Shown here: piece after piece, positions 1 through 7,788 of the stretch
Layout of the letters: each line of letters starts with the position of its first letter
Numbering within the stretch: position 1 is the stretch's first letter
Source of the DNA: Halobaculum sp. MBLA0147
GTDB taxonomy: Archaea; Halobacteriota; Halobacteria; Halobacteriales; Haloferacaceae
Direction: 5' to 3'
Assembly: GCF_041361345.1 (NCBI RefSeq)
Contig: NZ_JBGKAD010000005.1
Coordinates: 62,001 to 126,000, forward strand
Length of the DNA: 64,000 bases
Translations under genes and position numbers: made by a program
Notes under the pieces: generated by a model
What the model saw: the letters and a program-made list of their open reading frames with translations, nothing else
Databases searched by the model: none
Told to the model about the DNA's origin: nothing

Positions 1-2
1 GT

Positions 3-2960
3 GTCGAGATTCGGGACACTGAGGTCTCACTCCGCCTGATGAATGAACCCGTCGGCGGGGAGGAAGACGAGGAGGGCGCGGACGAGCCGCACATCTTCAA
101 CCCGAAAATCGCGACCGAGGCCGCAGTTGACCGCTACGAGTTCGACCTCGGCCCTGACGACTACCGCTTCGACCAGTTCATCTGGGCGAAGGGGCACAAC
201 TGCTCGACAACCGTCGATGAACTCGACGCGGACGCCCAACGATTCCGCGTCGAAACCACCGCGACGCCCAGCGCACCCGTCTTCGAGTTCGAGTTCAACA
301 ACGACCACGAAACCCGGTTCAAGGCGCTCGCAGGGGACGTGTCTGGTGTCTCCACCGTCGACGTGCTGGAGGACATCTCCGAGGGGATGGACGACTACCT
401 CGGAGAGTGGCGCGGCTCGAAGAAGTCGGAGTTCATCCGTGAGTACGGCGAGGACTCCGACGAGTTCACGGAATTCATGGACGCCGCCGACAACTTCGAG
501 GAGGAGGCCAATCGCTTCGACGCGGGCATCGAGGTACTTCGCAACGAGGACGACGTGCGGCGCGCGTTCCAGATGATGAACCGCGTGAACAACACCGTCC
601 ACAACGTCAAGGCCGACGCCTTCGACGGCTGGCGGCTGTTCCAGTTGGTGTTCATCGTCTCGAACCTCTCAAGCATTGTCACCCGCGACCCTGACCCGCG
701 CTTCGAGCAGTATGAGAGTCGATACGACGATATGGCCGAGGTATTATGGTTCCCCACCGGCGGTGGGAAGACGGAGGCGTACCTCGGGCTCGTGCTGTTC
801 AACCTGTTCTTCGACCGGATGCGCGGGAAGGACAATGGGGTCACCGCTTGGATTCGGTTCCCGCTTCGCCTGCTCAGTCGCCAGCAGAAACAGCGATTTA
901 TGGAGGCGATGATGGAGGCCGACGCCATCCGTCGGGCCCCCAAGGACGAGGGAGGACTCGGCGGAAGCGGACGACCGTTCTCGCTGGGCTACTTCGTCGG
1001 CTCGCGCGACTCCCCGAACGACATCGGGAAGAACAACCACCTCGACGAGGACTACCGCGCAAGCCAAGAGAAGCTCGAAGACGACTGTAAACACCTCGAC
1101 GAGTGCCCGCTCTGTGGAAGCGACGTGAACGTCCGGTACGACCAAAACGCCAACAGCGTCTACCATCACTGTACCGAGAGCAACCTCGACGACGACGAGA
1201 AGTGCGTTGGACGACTCCCCATCTACGTCACCGACCACGACATCTACCGCTACACGCCGAGCGTCCTGCTCGGGTCGCTCGACAAAATCGCGGTGATGGG
1301 GATGCAACCGCTGTTCGCCAACCTGCTTGGGAACTTCACCACGAAGTGCCCCGTTCACGGCATCGGCTACTCAGGGCGCTGTCCCGAGAAACACCTCTGC
1401 GAATACGAGGACGACTCCGAGGAGTTCATAGACATCAACCCCGGGACGCGCGACCCGGCACAGCGCGAGGAGACCGAGTACTTCGACCCAGTTCCGACGC
1501 TCCACCTCGTGGATGAGGTTCACCTGCTGAACGAGGAACTCGGCGCGTTCGCCAGCCACTACGAGACGATGTTCCTCACGCTGTGCCAGAAGCTGTTCGA
1601 CGTGACGCCGAAGGTGCTGACCTCGACGGCAACCATCGCGGAGTACGAACGCCAGATTCGCAACCTCTTTCAGATGGAGGCGACGCGCTTCCCCGAGGAG
1701 GGCCCCGAGCTCGGGGAAACGTTCTATGGCGAACTCTCCGAGAGCGAAGTCGAACGCGAGTACCACGGCCTCACGCCGAACAACCGAACCCACCTGTACG
1801 CCGTCCTTGATCTTGTAAAGCAGTACCACGAAGTCATCCGCGACTACTACGACGAGCAACCCGAGACGGTGGCAACGCGGGCAGGACTCGACCCGACGGA
1901 CATTGACGACATCGACGAAACGGTCGCGGGCGTGCTGGACGCCTACGAGACCTCGCTGGTGTACTTCACGAACAAGCGCGAGAAGGACACCTACCGGAAG
2001 AACATCCAGAAGCAGATTAACGACGAAATGCGCGACGAGGGGTACGCACCCCCGATGGAGGCTCAGCAGTTGACAGCGGACACCCGCAATGACGAGATTC
2101 TCCCGCGCCTCGAACGCGAGGGCGAGTTCGCGGACGACCCCTTCGAGGAGCGCATCGACACGGTGCCCGCCACGTCGTTCGTCGGTCACGGCATCGACGT
2201 GGACAGGTTCAATTTCATGCTGTTCTTCGGGTACCCGTCCCAGACGTTCCAGTACATCCAAGCATCTTCGCGGGTCGGGCGACAGGAGGGCGTCCCGGGT
2301 CACGTGCTGGACGTGTTCCGTCCGTTCGACAAGCGCGACCGCCACCGCTTCAAGTACTTCGAGAAGCTCCACGAGTACCTCTCGCGGACGGTCGAGCCGG
2401 TACCCATCGACCGCTGGGCGAAGTTCGCCGTCGAGAAGACCTTCCCCGGCATCCTGATGGCTATCCTCATCCAGTACTACCGCCCGCTGATGTACCGGAA
2501 GACAGACGCCAGCGGCGACCCGATGACCATCACCGCGCAGGGTAATACCAAGCGCGCGAACGTCCAGTCCGCGAACCATCTCTACGAGATGATGAACAAC
2601 GACGCGGACTTTCCCGAACTCACGAAGGACGCGCTGGCCGACGACTTGCGCGACGCCTACGTGATGCGCGACCAGCCCACGTACCTCTCGTACATGCCGA
2701 CCGACGCCGACGGCAACCCCGGCTTCTACACGAACAAGTACTTCGTGGAGAAAGTGCTGACGGGCCGGGGCGAGGAGTCCAGCCGCCTCGACGAGACGTG
2801 GCGACACTGGATGGACAAGCTCGACACCCAGATGGACACGCCGGAGTTCGACGGCGACGTGGAGCCGATGCGGAGTCTCCGTGATATCGGGAAGAGCGCG
2901 AAAATCACCAGCAACGACTACCATGAGGACTTCATCGACGCCCTCACCCGGGCGAACTGA
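3..2960 (+). CDS. drmA: DISARM helicase DrmA, 5' end outside window
   Basis: Large superfamily 2 helicase, the ATPase core of the DISARM anti-phage system. The frame is open from base 3, so the ATG at 39 is internal and the N-terminus is missing. Counting from that ATG, a Walker A motif (PTGGGKT) lies near residue 240, a DEVH box near 491, a TSTAT motif near 528 and a motif VI (ASSRVGR) near 741. Four cysteines near 355-385 (CPLC and similar) suggest a zinc-binding insert. drmB follows after 45 bases and then drmC, which is the core DISARM gene order. The family assignment rests on the helicase motifs plus this order. The methyltransferase and any drmD or drmE gene would lie upstream and cannot be seen. 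Confidence 0.9.
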   Translation, partial: VEIRDTEVSLRLMNEPVGGEEDEEGADEPHIFNPKIATEAAVDRYEFDLGPDDYRFDQFIWAKGHNCSTTVDELDADAQRFRVETTATPSAPVFEFEFNNDHETRFKALAGDVSGVSTVDVLEDISEGMDDYLGEWRGSKKSEFIREYGEDSDEFTEFMDAADNFEEEANRFDAGIEVLRNEDDVRRAFQMMNRVNNTVHNVKADAFDGWRLFQLVFIVSNLSSIVTRDPDPRFEQYESRYDDMAEVLWFPTGGGKTEAYLGLVLFNLFFDRMRGKDNGVTAWIRFPLRLLSRQQKQRFMEAMMEADAIRRAPKDEGGLGGSGRPFSLGYFVGSRDSPNDIGKNNHLDEDYRASQEKLEDDCKHLDECPLCGSDVNVRYDQNANSVYHHCTESNLDDDEKCVGRLPIYVTDHDIYRYTPSVLLGSLDKIAVMGMQPLFANLLGNFTTKCPVHGIGYSGRCPEKHLCEYEDDSEEFIDINPGTRDPAQREETEYFDPVPTLHLVDEVHLLNEELGAFASHYETMFLTLCQKLFDVTPKVLTSTATIAEYERQIRNLFQMEATRFPEEGPELGETFYGELSESEVEREYHGLTPNNRTHLYAVLDLVKQYHEVIRDYYDEQPETVATRAGLDPTDIDDIDETVAGVLDAYETSLVYFTNKREKDTYRKNIQKQINDEMRDEGYAPPMEAQQLTADTRNDEILPRLEREGEFADDPFEERIDTVPATSFVGHGIDVDRFNFMLFFGYPSQTFQYIQASSRVGRQEGVPGHVLDVFRPFDKRDRHRFKYFEKLHEYLSRTVEPVPIDRWAKFAVEKTFPGILMAILIQYYRPLMYRKTDASGDPMTITAQGNTKRANVQSANHLYEMMNNDADFPELTKDALADDLRDAYVMRDQPTYLSYMPTDADGNPGFYTNKYFVEKVLTGRGEESSRLDETWRHWMDKLDTQMDTPEFDGDVEPMRSLRDIGKSAKITSNDYHEDFIDALTRAN

Positions 2961-3005
2961 GCGGAGTCCACCCTAACACACCTTCATAGAAGGACACACG
3001 ATACG

Positions 3006-5048
3006 ATGTCAGACAACAAGACGATGGAACGGTCGCAGTCGAAGTTCATTTACGACTACCTGCCGTGGAACACGTTCAACCACGCGCACAACAACCTCAG
3101 CGGGCGCGTCGCCGGGCTGAAGAACGAACTCGACGAGTACGGGCAGGACGTAGAACTCGACCTGCCCAAGAGCTACGTCATCAGCCGCGTCCACCGCCAC
3201 ATCTCGAAGTGGCCCAACGCTGACGCCATCCGCGACGACCTCACGTACGCCAACACCGAACTCCTCAAGCCGGGCTGGGCGAACTACCTCATCTACCCAC
3301 TCACCTTCGAGTGCGACGCCTGTAAGTCCGTCACGAAGTTCGACCGCGACCAGATGGATGAGATGGCCGAGGAGGGCAACGACGCCCGCGACCTCGCCGT
3401 CTGCCAGAACCCCAATTGTAATCAGCGGCTCACCGACCGTGACCAGTTGCCGTTCGTCGCCATCTGCGAATGCGGCACCATCGACGAGCTCAATGTTCCC
3501 GAGTGTTGCGGCGCAGGGATGCGATTCCGTCGTCCAACCACCCAGATGGCCTCGTGGTACTGGGAGTGTGCCGTGGACCCCTCCCACGACACCACGTCGT
3601 TCTACGGCACGCCTGTCTACTGTCCGAACGGAGACTGCGACAACGAGGACATGGAAGTCCTGAACCACACCTCCAGTAGCGCGTTCTACCCGCAGGTCAA
3701 GAACCTAATCAACGTCCAGCCACAGCTTGACGATCTTCACTCCAGCGAGCACTATCAGGCGCGCATCGTCTCGGACTACCTGCTGGGCGGTGAGGAAACC
3801 GAACCCTCAGACCGCGAGAAGCGCCAGATAGCTGCCGACATCCTCGGAGGCACCGATGCACTCGTCTACGGCGACGAAGAGGAGATCGAGGAGGCACTCG
3901 ACGAGGCGCGCGAGCGACTGATGGTTGACGTGCAGGAACACCGCAACCAGACCGAGGAGTGGCTCGGTGGGTGCTTCGAGGACGACGCCCGGACGACGCT
4001 CGCGGAGGAACTGTACGAACACCTCAGCGTCGTCTCCCCCGAGTACGCCCCCGCCAGCGGTATCGAGTCCGTCTCCTATCAGGAGATGGTAGACAACAAC
4101 GCCGAAGACACCCACCTCTCGCTCCCGAAAGTGCGCAAGTACAACCAATTGCGCGAGGACCTCAACTTCGCGGAGGTCCGCCTCATCAAGGACTTCCCCA
4201 TCACCGCCGCCACGTACGGCTACACGCGCACCGCCCCGAACCCGCCGGGCGAAGACCGCAACCCCGCTGAAGCCAACACCGAGGAGGAGGGGCGGCACGG
4301 CGACGACGCCAGCACGGAAGCGTCCGGCGGCAAAGGCGAAGGCGACGGGCGGCCCGTCGAACTGAATCTGTTCCGAACGGGCGACCACTCCGCCCCACAG
4401 ATATTCGCTCAGACGAACGACGCCGAGGCGGTTCTCGTCCAGTTCGACCACGAAACGGTCGTCGAGTGGCTTGACGAGAACGACCTGTTCGACGCCCCCA
4501 GCGGCCTGCCCGAGACGGTCTCGAAGCCGGACACGGACGACCCAGAGGAGATGCGCCGCTGGTTCGTCGCCAACATCGACCCGCCGGGTCGCTACGACGA
4601 ACTCCCCGACAACGCCCCGCCGGGAACCGCCGAGTGCGTCACCCGACACTGTTACACGCTTCTGAACACGACCGCGCACCTGTTCATCAACGGGATGGGG
4701 GCACTCGCGGGCCACCAGCGCGAGTCGCTCGTCGAACACCTGATGCCCCGGACGATGAGCTTCGTCGTCTACAAGCGTCCAGATACAGATTTCGCGCTCG
4801 GGTCGCTGTGGACGCTGTTTGAGGAGCAGTTCGACGACTTCGCTGCCCACCTCGACGAACTGTACGACTGCTCGTACGACCCGGTGTGTATACACGACGA
4901 GAACGGTGCGTGCGAGGACTGCCTGTACCTCGCCGCCATCTCCACCGAGAACGCCAACCACAATCTCGGACGCGGGACGTTCTACGGCGGCAACTTCGAC
5001 GGGCGCGACCTCACCGGCTACCGGCACGTCGTCCTCGACGACGACTGA
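3006..5048 (+). CDS. drmB: DISARM DUF1998 protein DrmB
   Basis: 680-residue DUF1998 protein, the partner of DrmA; in DISARM the DrmA-DrmB complex binds and inspects invading DNA. Zinc-type cysteine pairs are seen near residue 103 (CDAC), around 140-165 (CECG, CCGAG) and near 205 (CPNGDC). The C-terminal DUF1998 signature sits near 622-665 (CSYDPVC, CEDC, then an asparagine-rich turn and RGTFYGG). A disordered Glu/Gly-rich linker lies near 425-445. The gene begins 45 bases after drmA stops and is probably co-transcribed with it. No enzymatic site is visible, as expected for the family. Confidence 0.88.
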   Translation: MSDNKTMERSQSKFIYDYLPWNTFNHAHNNLSGRVAGLKNELDEYGQDVELDLPKSYVISRVHRHISKWPNADAIRDDLTYANTELLKPGWANYLIYPLTFECDACKSVTKFDRDQMDEMAEEGNDARDLAVCQNPNCNQRLTDRDQLPFVAICECGTIDELNVPECCGAGMRFRRPTTQMASWYWECAVDPSHDTTSFYGTPVYCPNGDCDNEDMEVLNHTSSSAFYPQVKNLINVQPQLDDLHSSEHYQARIVSDYLLGGEETEPSDREKRQIAADILGGTDALVYGDEEEIEEALDEARERLMVDVQEHRNQTEEWLGGCFEDDARTTLAEELYEHLSVVSPEYAPASGIESVSYQEMVDNNAEDTHLSLPKVRKYNQLREDLNFAEVRLIKDFPITAATYGYTRTAPNPPGEDRNPAEANTEEEGRHGDDASTEASGGKGEGDGRPVELNLFRTGDHSAPQIFAQTNDAEAVLVQFDHETVVEWLDENDLFDAPSGLPETVSKPDTDDPEEMRRWFVANIDPPGRYDELPDNAPPGTAECVTRHCYTLLNTTAHLFINGMGALAGHQRESLVEHLMPRTMSFVVYKRPDTDFALGSLWTLFEEQFDDFAAHLDELYDCSYDPVCIHDENGACEDCLYLAAISTENANHNLGRGTFYGGNFDGRDLTGYRHVVLDDD

Positions 5049-5157
5049 CACGACCCGCTCAGGGAGTTCTTCAAACCCAAGGAGGCTTGCACGGTCCAAA
5101 GATGTTCAATATCGTCTTGCTTGGGGGATTCGTCGTTGAAACCCGCTACTATTAACG

Positions 5158-6015
5158 ATGCCATCAAACCCAGCGAACCTCGACCAAGACGCACTACTCG
5201 AAACGGCCCGCATCCTCTCACAGGCTGTCCCAGCCGACGCGCTCGACGGCGTGCGTGCCAGTCTTGAATATCTCCACCACGCTGACTGCGAGGTGACTCC
5301 TGAGGCACTTCGAGATATCGCCCCGTGCGACCTCTCGACAACGAACGCTGAAAATATCGTATACCAACTCGCCGTTGAGGGTGTGTTCGACGACGGGCAC
5401 CTCAACGTCGAGGCGCTTCGGGAGGCATTCGTCGGTGCCCGACTGATCGCCGGGCAGGTCGACCCGCCCAAGAACACTGTCGTTGCTACCATCCCTTATG
5501 ATGATCGGGCACTTGATCCCGGGATGTTCGAGCCACTTCATGCCAATCTGCTCGAACTCATCCGTTCGGCTGAGGATGACCTCGTTTTGATGAGCCCGTT
5601 TCTCAGCGAGCAAGCTTACGAGCGACTCCGACCGGCACTTATTACAGCAGCAGACAACGGCGCGGATATCACACTCATCACGCGGTACCTTACTTATGGT
5701 GATAAGGATTTTAACCGTGAATTCGCCCGGGGAGTGGCTACCAACCAGCGGCTCACATCAGCAACGGCCTACTACGAGTATATTGACGACGAGACATGGA
5801 CGACGTTTCACGCGAAGATGGTCATCGCAGACGGGGAACTGGCCTATCTGGGCACAGCCAACCTGACACACAAAGGGCTCGGGGGCAATCTAGAACTGGG
5901 TGTCATTTTCCGAGACGATACAGCGTCACGACTCACTACGCTTGTCGAAAATCTCCGGCAGTCGGAGTTCTTTTATCAAGTCTCCGTCTCGGGAAAATCG
6001 TTCCACCGGTGCTAA
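5158..6015 (+). CDS. drmC: DISARM phospholipase D-like protein DrmC
   Basis: 285-residue protein of the PLD superfamily, the third core DISARM gene. The C-terminal half carries an HxK-x4-D motif near residue 217 (HAKMVIAD) followed by a GTANLT stretch, as in PLD nucleases. The N-terminal half has the matching fold (LMSPFLS) but no second clear HKD, so activity would need a dimer or the protein may be structural. It starts 109 bases after drmB, a wider gap than between drmA and drmB. Published work found drmC dispensable for protection in some DISARM systems. Confidence 0.85.
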   Translation: MPSNPANLDQDALLETARILSQAVPADALDGVRASLEYLHHADCEVTPEALRDIAPCDLSTTNAENIVYQLAVEGVFDDGHLNVEALREAFVGARLIAGQVDPPKNTVVATIPYDDRALDPGMFEPLHANLLELIRSAEDDLVLMSPFLSEQAYERLRPALITAADNGADITLITRYLTYGDKDFNREFARGVATNQRLTSATAYYEYIDDETWTTFHAKMVIADGELAYLGTANLTHKGLGGNLELGVIFRDDTASRLTTLVENLRQSEFFYQVSVSGKSFHRC

Positions 6016-6066
6016 CACGCAACCAGCTGAGTTATAAAGACTGCTGACGTATTTTATTAGCGATAT

Positions 6067-6086
6067 AGTGGGTGTGGCTACCCACT
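6067..6086 (+). terminator. Hairpin after drmC
   Basis: Perfect 7-bp inverted repeat AGTGGGT/ACCCACT with a 6-base loop, 50 bases after the drmC stop, followed by an AT-rich stretch. It may mark the end of the DISARM transcript. Archaeal termination usually depends on T-runs, so this is only a suggestion. Confidence 0.3.
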
Positions 6087-6183
6087 CTCAGAGAAGACCA
6101 CTACTCCGCGAGATTAGATTTTTAATTTTGTACAGCCCTGCTCCCCCACCGTAGGCAGGTCACCCCTACTCCTCCTGGTATAA

Positions 6184-6663
6184 TGTGGTTGTGCAACTCA
6201 TCGCCTTGAGCAGGCCCGTGCGAACGTCGCCAAGTTCTGGGAGGAACTGAGGGGGTACGCCTAGTACGGTATCCAGTTCGTCGACGAGCTGGCCGCGGAA
6301 CTGGACACAGTCGCGCAGTACGACGAACTGTTCGTGAGAGCGACCGTGGAGGACGCAGACATCTACGGGTTCATCAACCACCTGCTCGTCACGTCGACTG
6401 GATACCACGTCGTCGACTACAAGACAGGTCCAGTGGAGAACGGTGTCGAGGCAGCCGCAAATGAGTACCTTCCGCAGTTACGAGCCTACACCGCTGCACT
6501 CTCCGAGCACGATCCCGACAGCGACGTGACCGTCTCCCTAGTGTTCACCGACGCACGGGCTTCGTGGCAGACGGCGTTCACCTCGGAGGAACTCAGCGGG
6601 ATACGCGCGAGCATCGTAGACCAACTTCGTGAAGAGCCCACAGGCAATAGTTCCCCTGAGTAA
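6184..6663 (+). pseudogene. Remnant of AddA/UvrD helicase C-terminal nuclease
   Basis: Only the C-terminal PD-(D/E)XK nuclease region survives. The frame reads through an in-frame TAG at 6262-6264 and has no helicase part before it. After the stop, residues such as GFINHLLVTSTGYHVVDYKT match the active-site strand of RecB/AddA nucleases (VDYKT), and YLPQLRAY matches the QxxxY motif. The aspartate usually found just before the DYK strand (GxID) is here asparagine (FINH). The fragment lies between DISARM and a complete AddAB-like operon but on the opposite strand to that operon. It is probably the end of an older helicase-nuclease gene. Confidence 0.7.
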
Positions 6664-6760
6664 TGTGAGACAGGGCCCCCATTTGTACAGTATGAGTTTT
6701 AATTGCCAACCTTCCTGTTGGTAAATAGACCTGTCGTGAACTGGGTGCCCCAGAAGCTCT

Positions 6761-7036
6761 CTATCGCGCCCCACCGGACTGCAGGAACCCACCGAGGCCA
6801 CTCCGATAGAGGTACGCCACCAGCCCGTCGACAGGGACGAACAGCAACACCACGGCGGTGATGATGAACCCGGCCCCAGCCACGTCGATCGTGGTCCGGA
6901 TCTGACTCTGATAGGCACCACTCGTCGGGACGTAGCTGACGAACAACCCGACGACGATCATCACGAGGATCAGCACCATCACGCCGATCCCGAACGTGAG
7001 CGCAGTGCCGATCATGTTGTGCGCCCGCTGACGCAC
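6761..7036 (-). CDS. Small two-helix membrane protein, unknown
   Basis: 91 residues from a GTG start. An ATG 21 bases further in (7015) is an equal alternative and would begin just before the first helix. Two hydrophobic helices are seen at about residues 10-33 and 52-70, separated by a short polar loop. The first helix is rich in V, L, I and M and could also act as a signal anchor. The family is not recognised. It is divergent from the small gene at 7229 and stands alone between decayed DNA and the helicase operon. Confidence 0.5.
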   Translation of the reverse strand: MRQRAHNMIGTALTFGIGVMVLILVMIVVGLFVSYVPTSGAYQSQIRTTIDVAGAGFIITAVVLLFVPVDGLVAYLYRSGLGGFLQSGGAR

Positions 7037-7198
7037 ACCACTCGCATCCTGATCGCCACGCGTGGCTTCACCTCTGCCACCCGCTCGTCACCACCGCCGA
7101 ACTGCCTGACGCGCTGTCGCAGCATACCGGACCACCGACACGCTGGCGAGGAAACACCCACCCCGCATCCGGATGCCTGTCCGTCTCAGTGTACCCAT

Positions 7199-7206
7199 TA
7201 TAAAAC
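7199..7206 (+). promoter_or_regulatory. TATA box for gene at 7229
   Basis: TTATAAAA, centred 27 bases before the GTG at 7229. This spacing is the one expected for a leaderless haloarchaeal transcript, so it decides the start codon of the next gene. Confidence 0.6.
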
Positions 7207-7228
7207 GGACAGGACCGGCGCTGACACC

Positions 7229-7507
7229 GTGAAACAACTAAGAGACCCAATGGGCCGACAAGTCGACAGCGACGAACACCTGGAACTGTTGGAGATGCTC
7301 CACGGCGACACAGCCGTGCTGGTCGGCAACTACCGGCCGATCCAGAGTTGGCACTCGCTGGGCGTCCGCGTCCTCAGCAAGACGGCGACGATGCTCAAAC
7401 TGGAGGACTGTTGGAAAGTCGAGACAGCAGTCGATCCGTCGCACAACCTCATTGCGGGCCACGTCCTCATGGCCGAAGACGACGACCGCCTGCTCGATCA
7501 CCTGTGA
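7229..7507 (+). CDS. Small acidic protein of unknown function
   Basis: 92 residues if read from the GTG at 7229, which lies 27 bases after a TATA-like box and fits leaderless transcription. The ATG at 7250 would give 85 residues. The sequence is typical soluble haloarchaeal protein (many D and E, ending EDDDRLLDHL). No domain is recognised. A 15-bp inverted repeat lies 55 bases after the stop. Confidence 0.5.
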   Translation: MKQLRDPMGRQVDSDEHLELLEMLHGDTAVLVGNYRPIQSWHSLGVRVLSKTATMLKLEDCWKVETAVDPSHNLIAGHVLMAEDDDRLLDHL

Positions 7508-7561
7508 GCAGTGATGTTGCTGGCGCTGCATACACCCCCCGCCCCCGCGTCCGGTCCCCAC

Positions 7562-7629
7562 TTGCGCCGGTGCAACGACCCGCTCTGGTCGGTCGCTGGC
7601 TGCCTACCAGTGCTGTTGCACCGGCGCAA
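7562..7629. repeat. 15-bp perfect inverted repeat
   Basis: TTGCGCCGGTGCAAC at 7562-7576 and its exact reverse complement at 7615-7629, separated by 38 bases. It lies between the small gene at 7229 and the 3' end of the addA-like gene. It could be a shared terminator structure or a protein-binding site. No gene lies between 7508 and 7788. Confidence 0.6.
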
Positions 7630-7788
7630 ATTCCCACTGCCCCATGTGTGTCGCGACGGTGTCGACGACCGGTTTTTGGAAACCGTACTCGCGCGGTTCG
7701 TCTATGGATTGAAGATCGTGATCAAACACGGCCCTATACCAAATTGCTAAGATTTAATGTAGGCCAACGACTCAATCGCAAGGTTCAG

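Noticed and set aside
1371-2924. 517-codon minus-strand frame opposite drmA
   Set aside because: Its translation is Val/Arg/His-rich with no family signal; it is the usual antisense shadow in high-G+C coding DNA. The same holds for 3807-5099, 22093-22956 and other long antisense frames.
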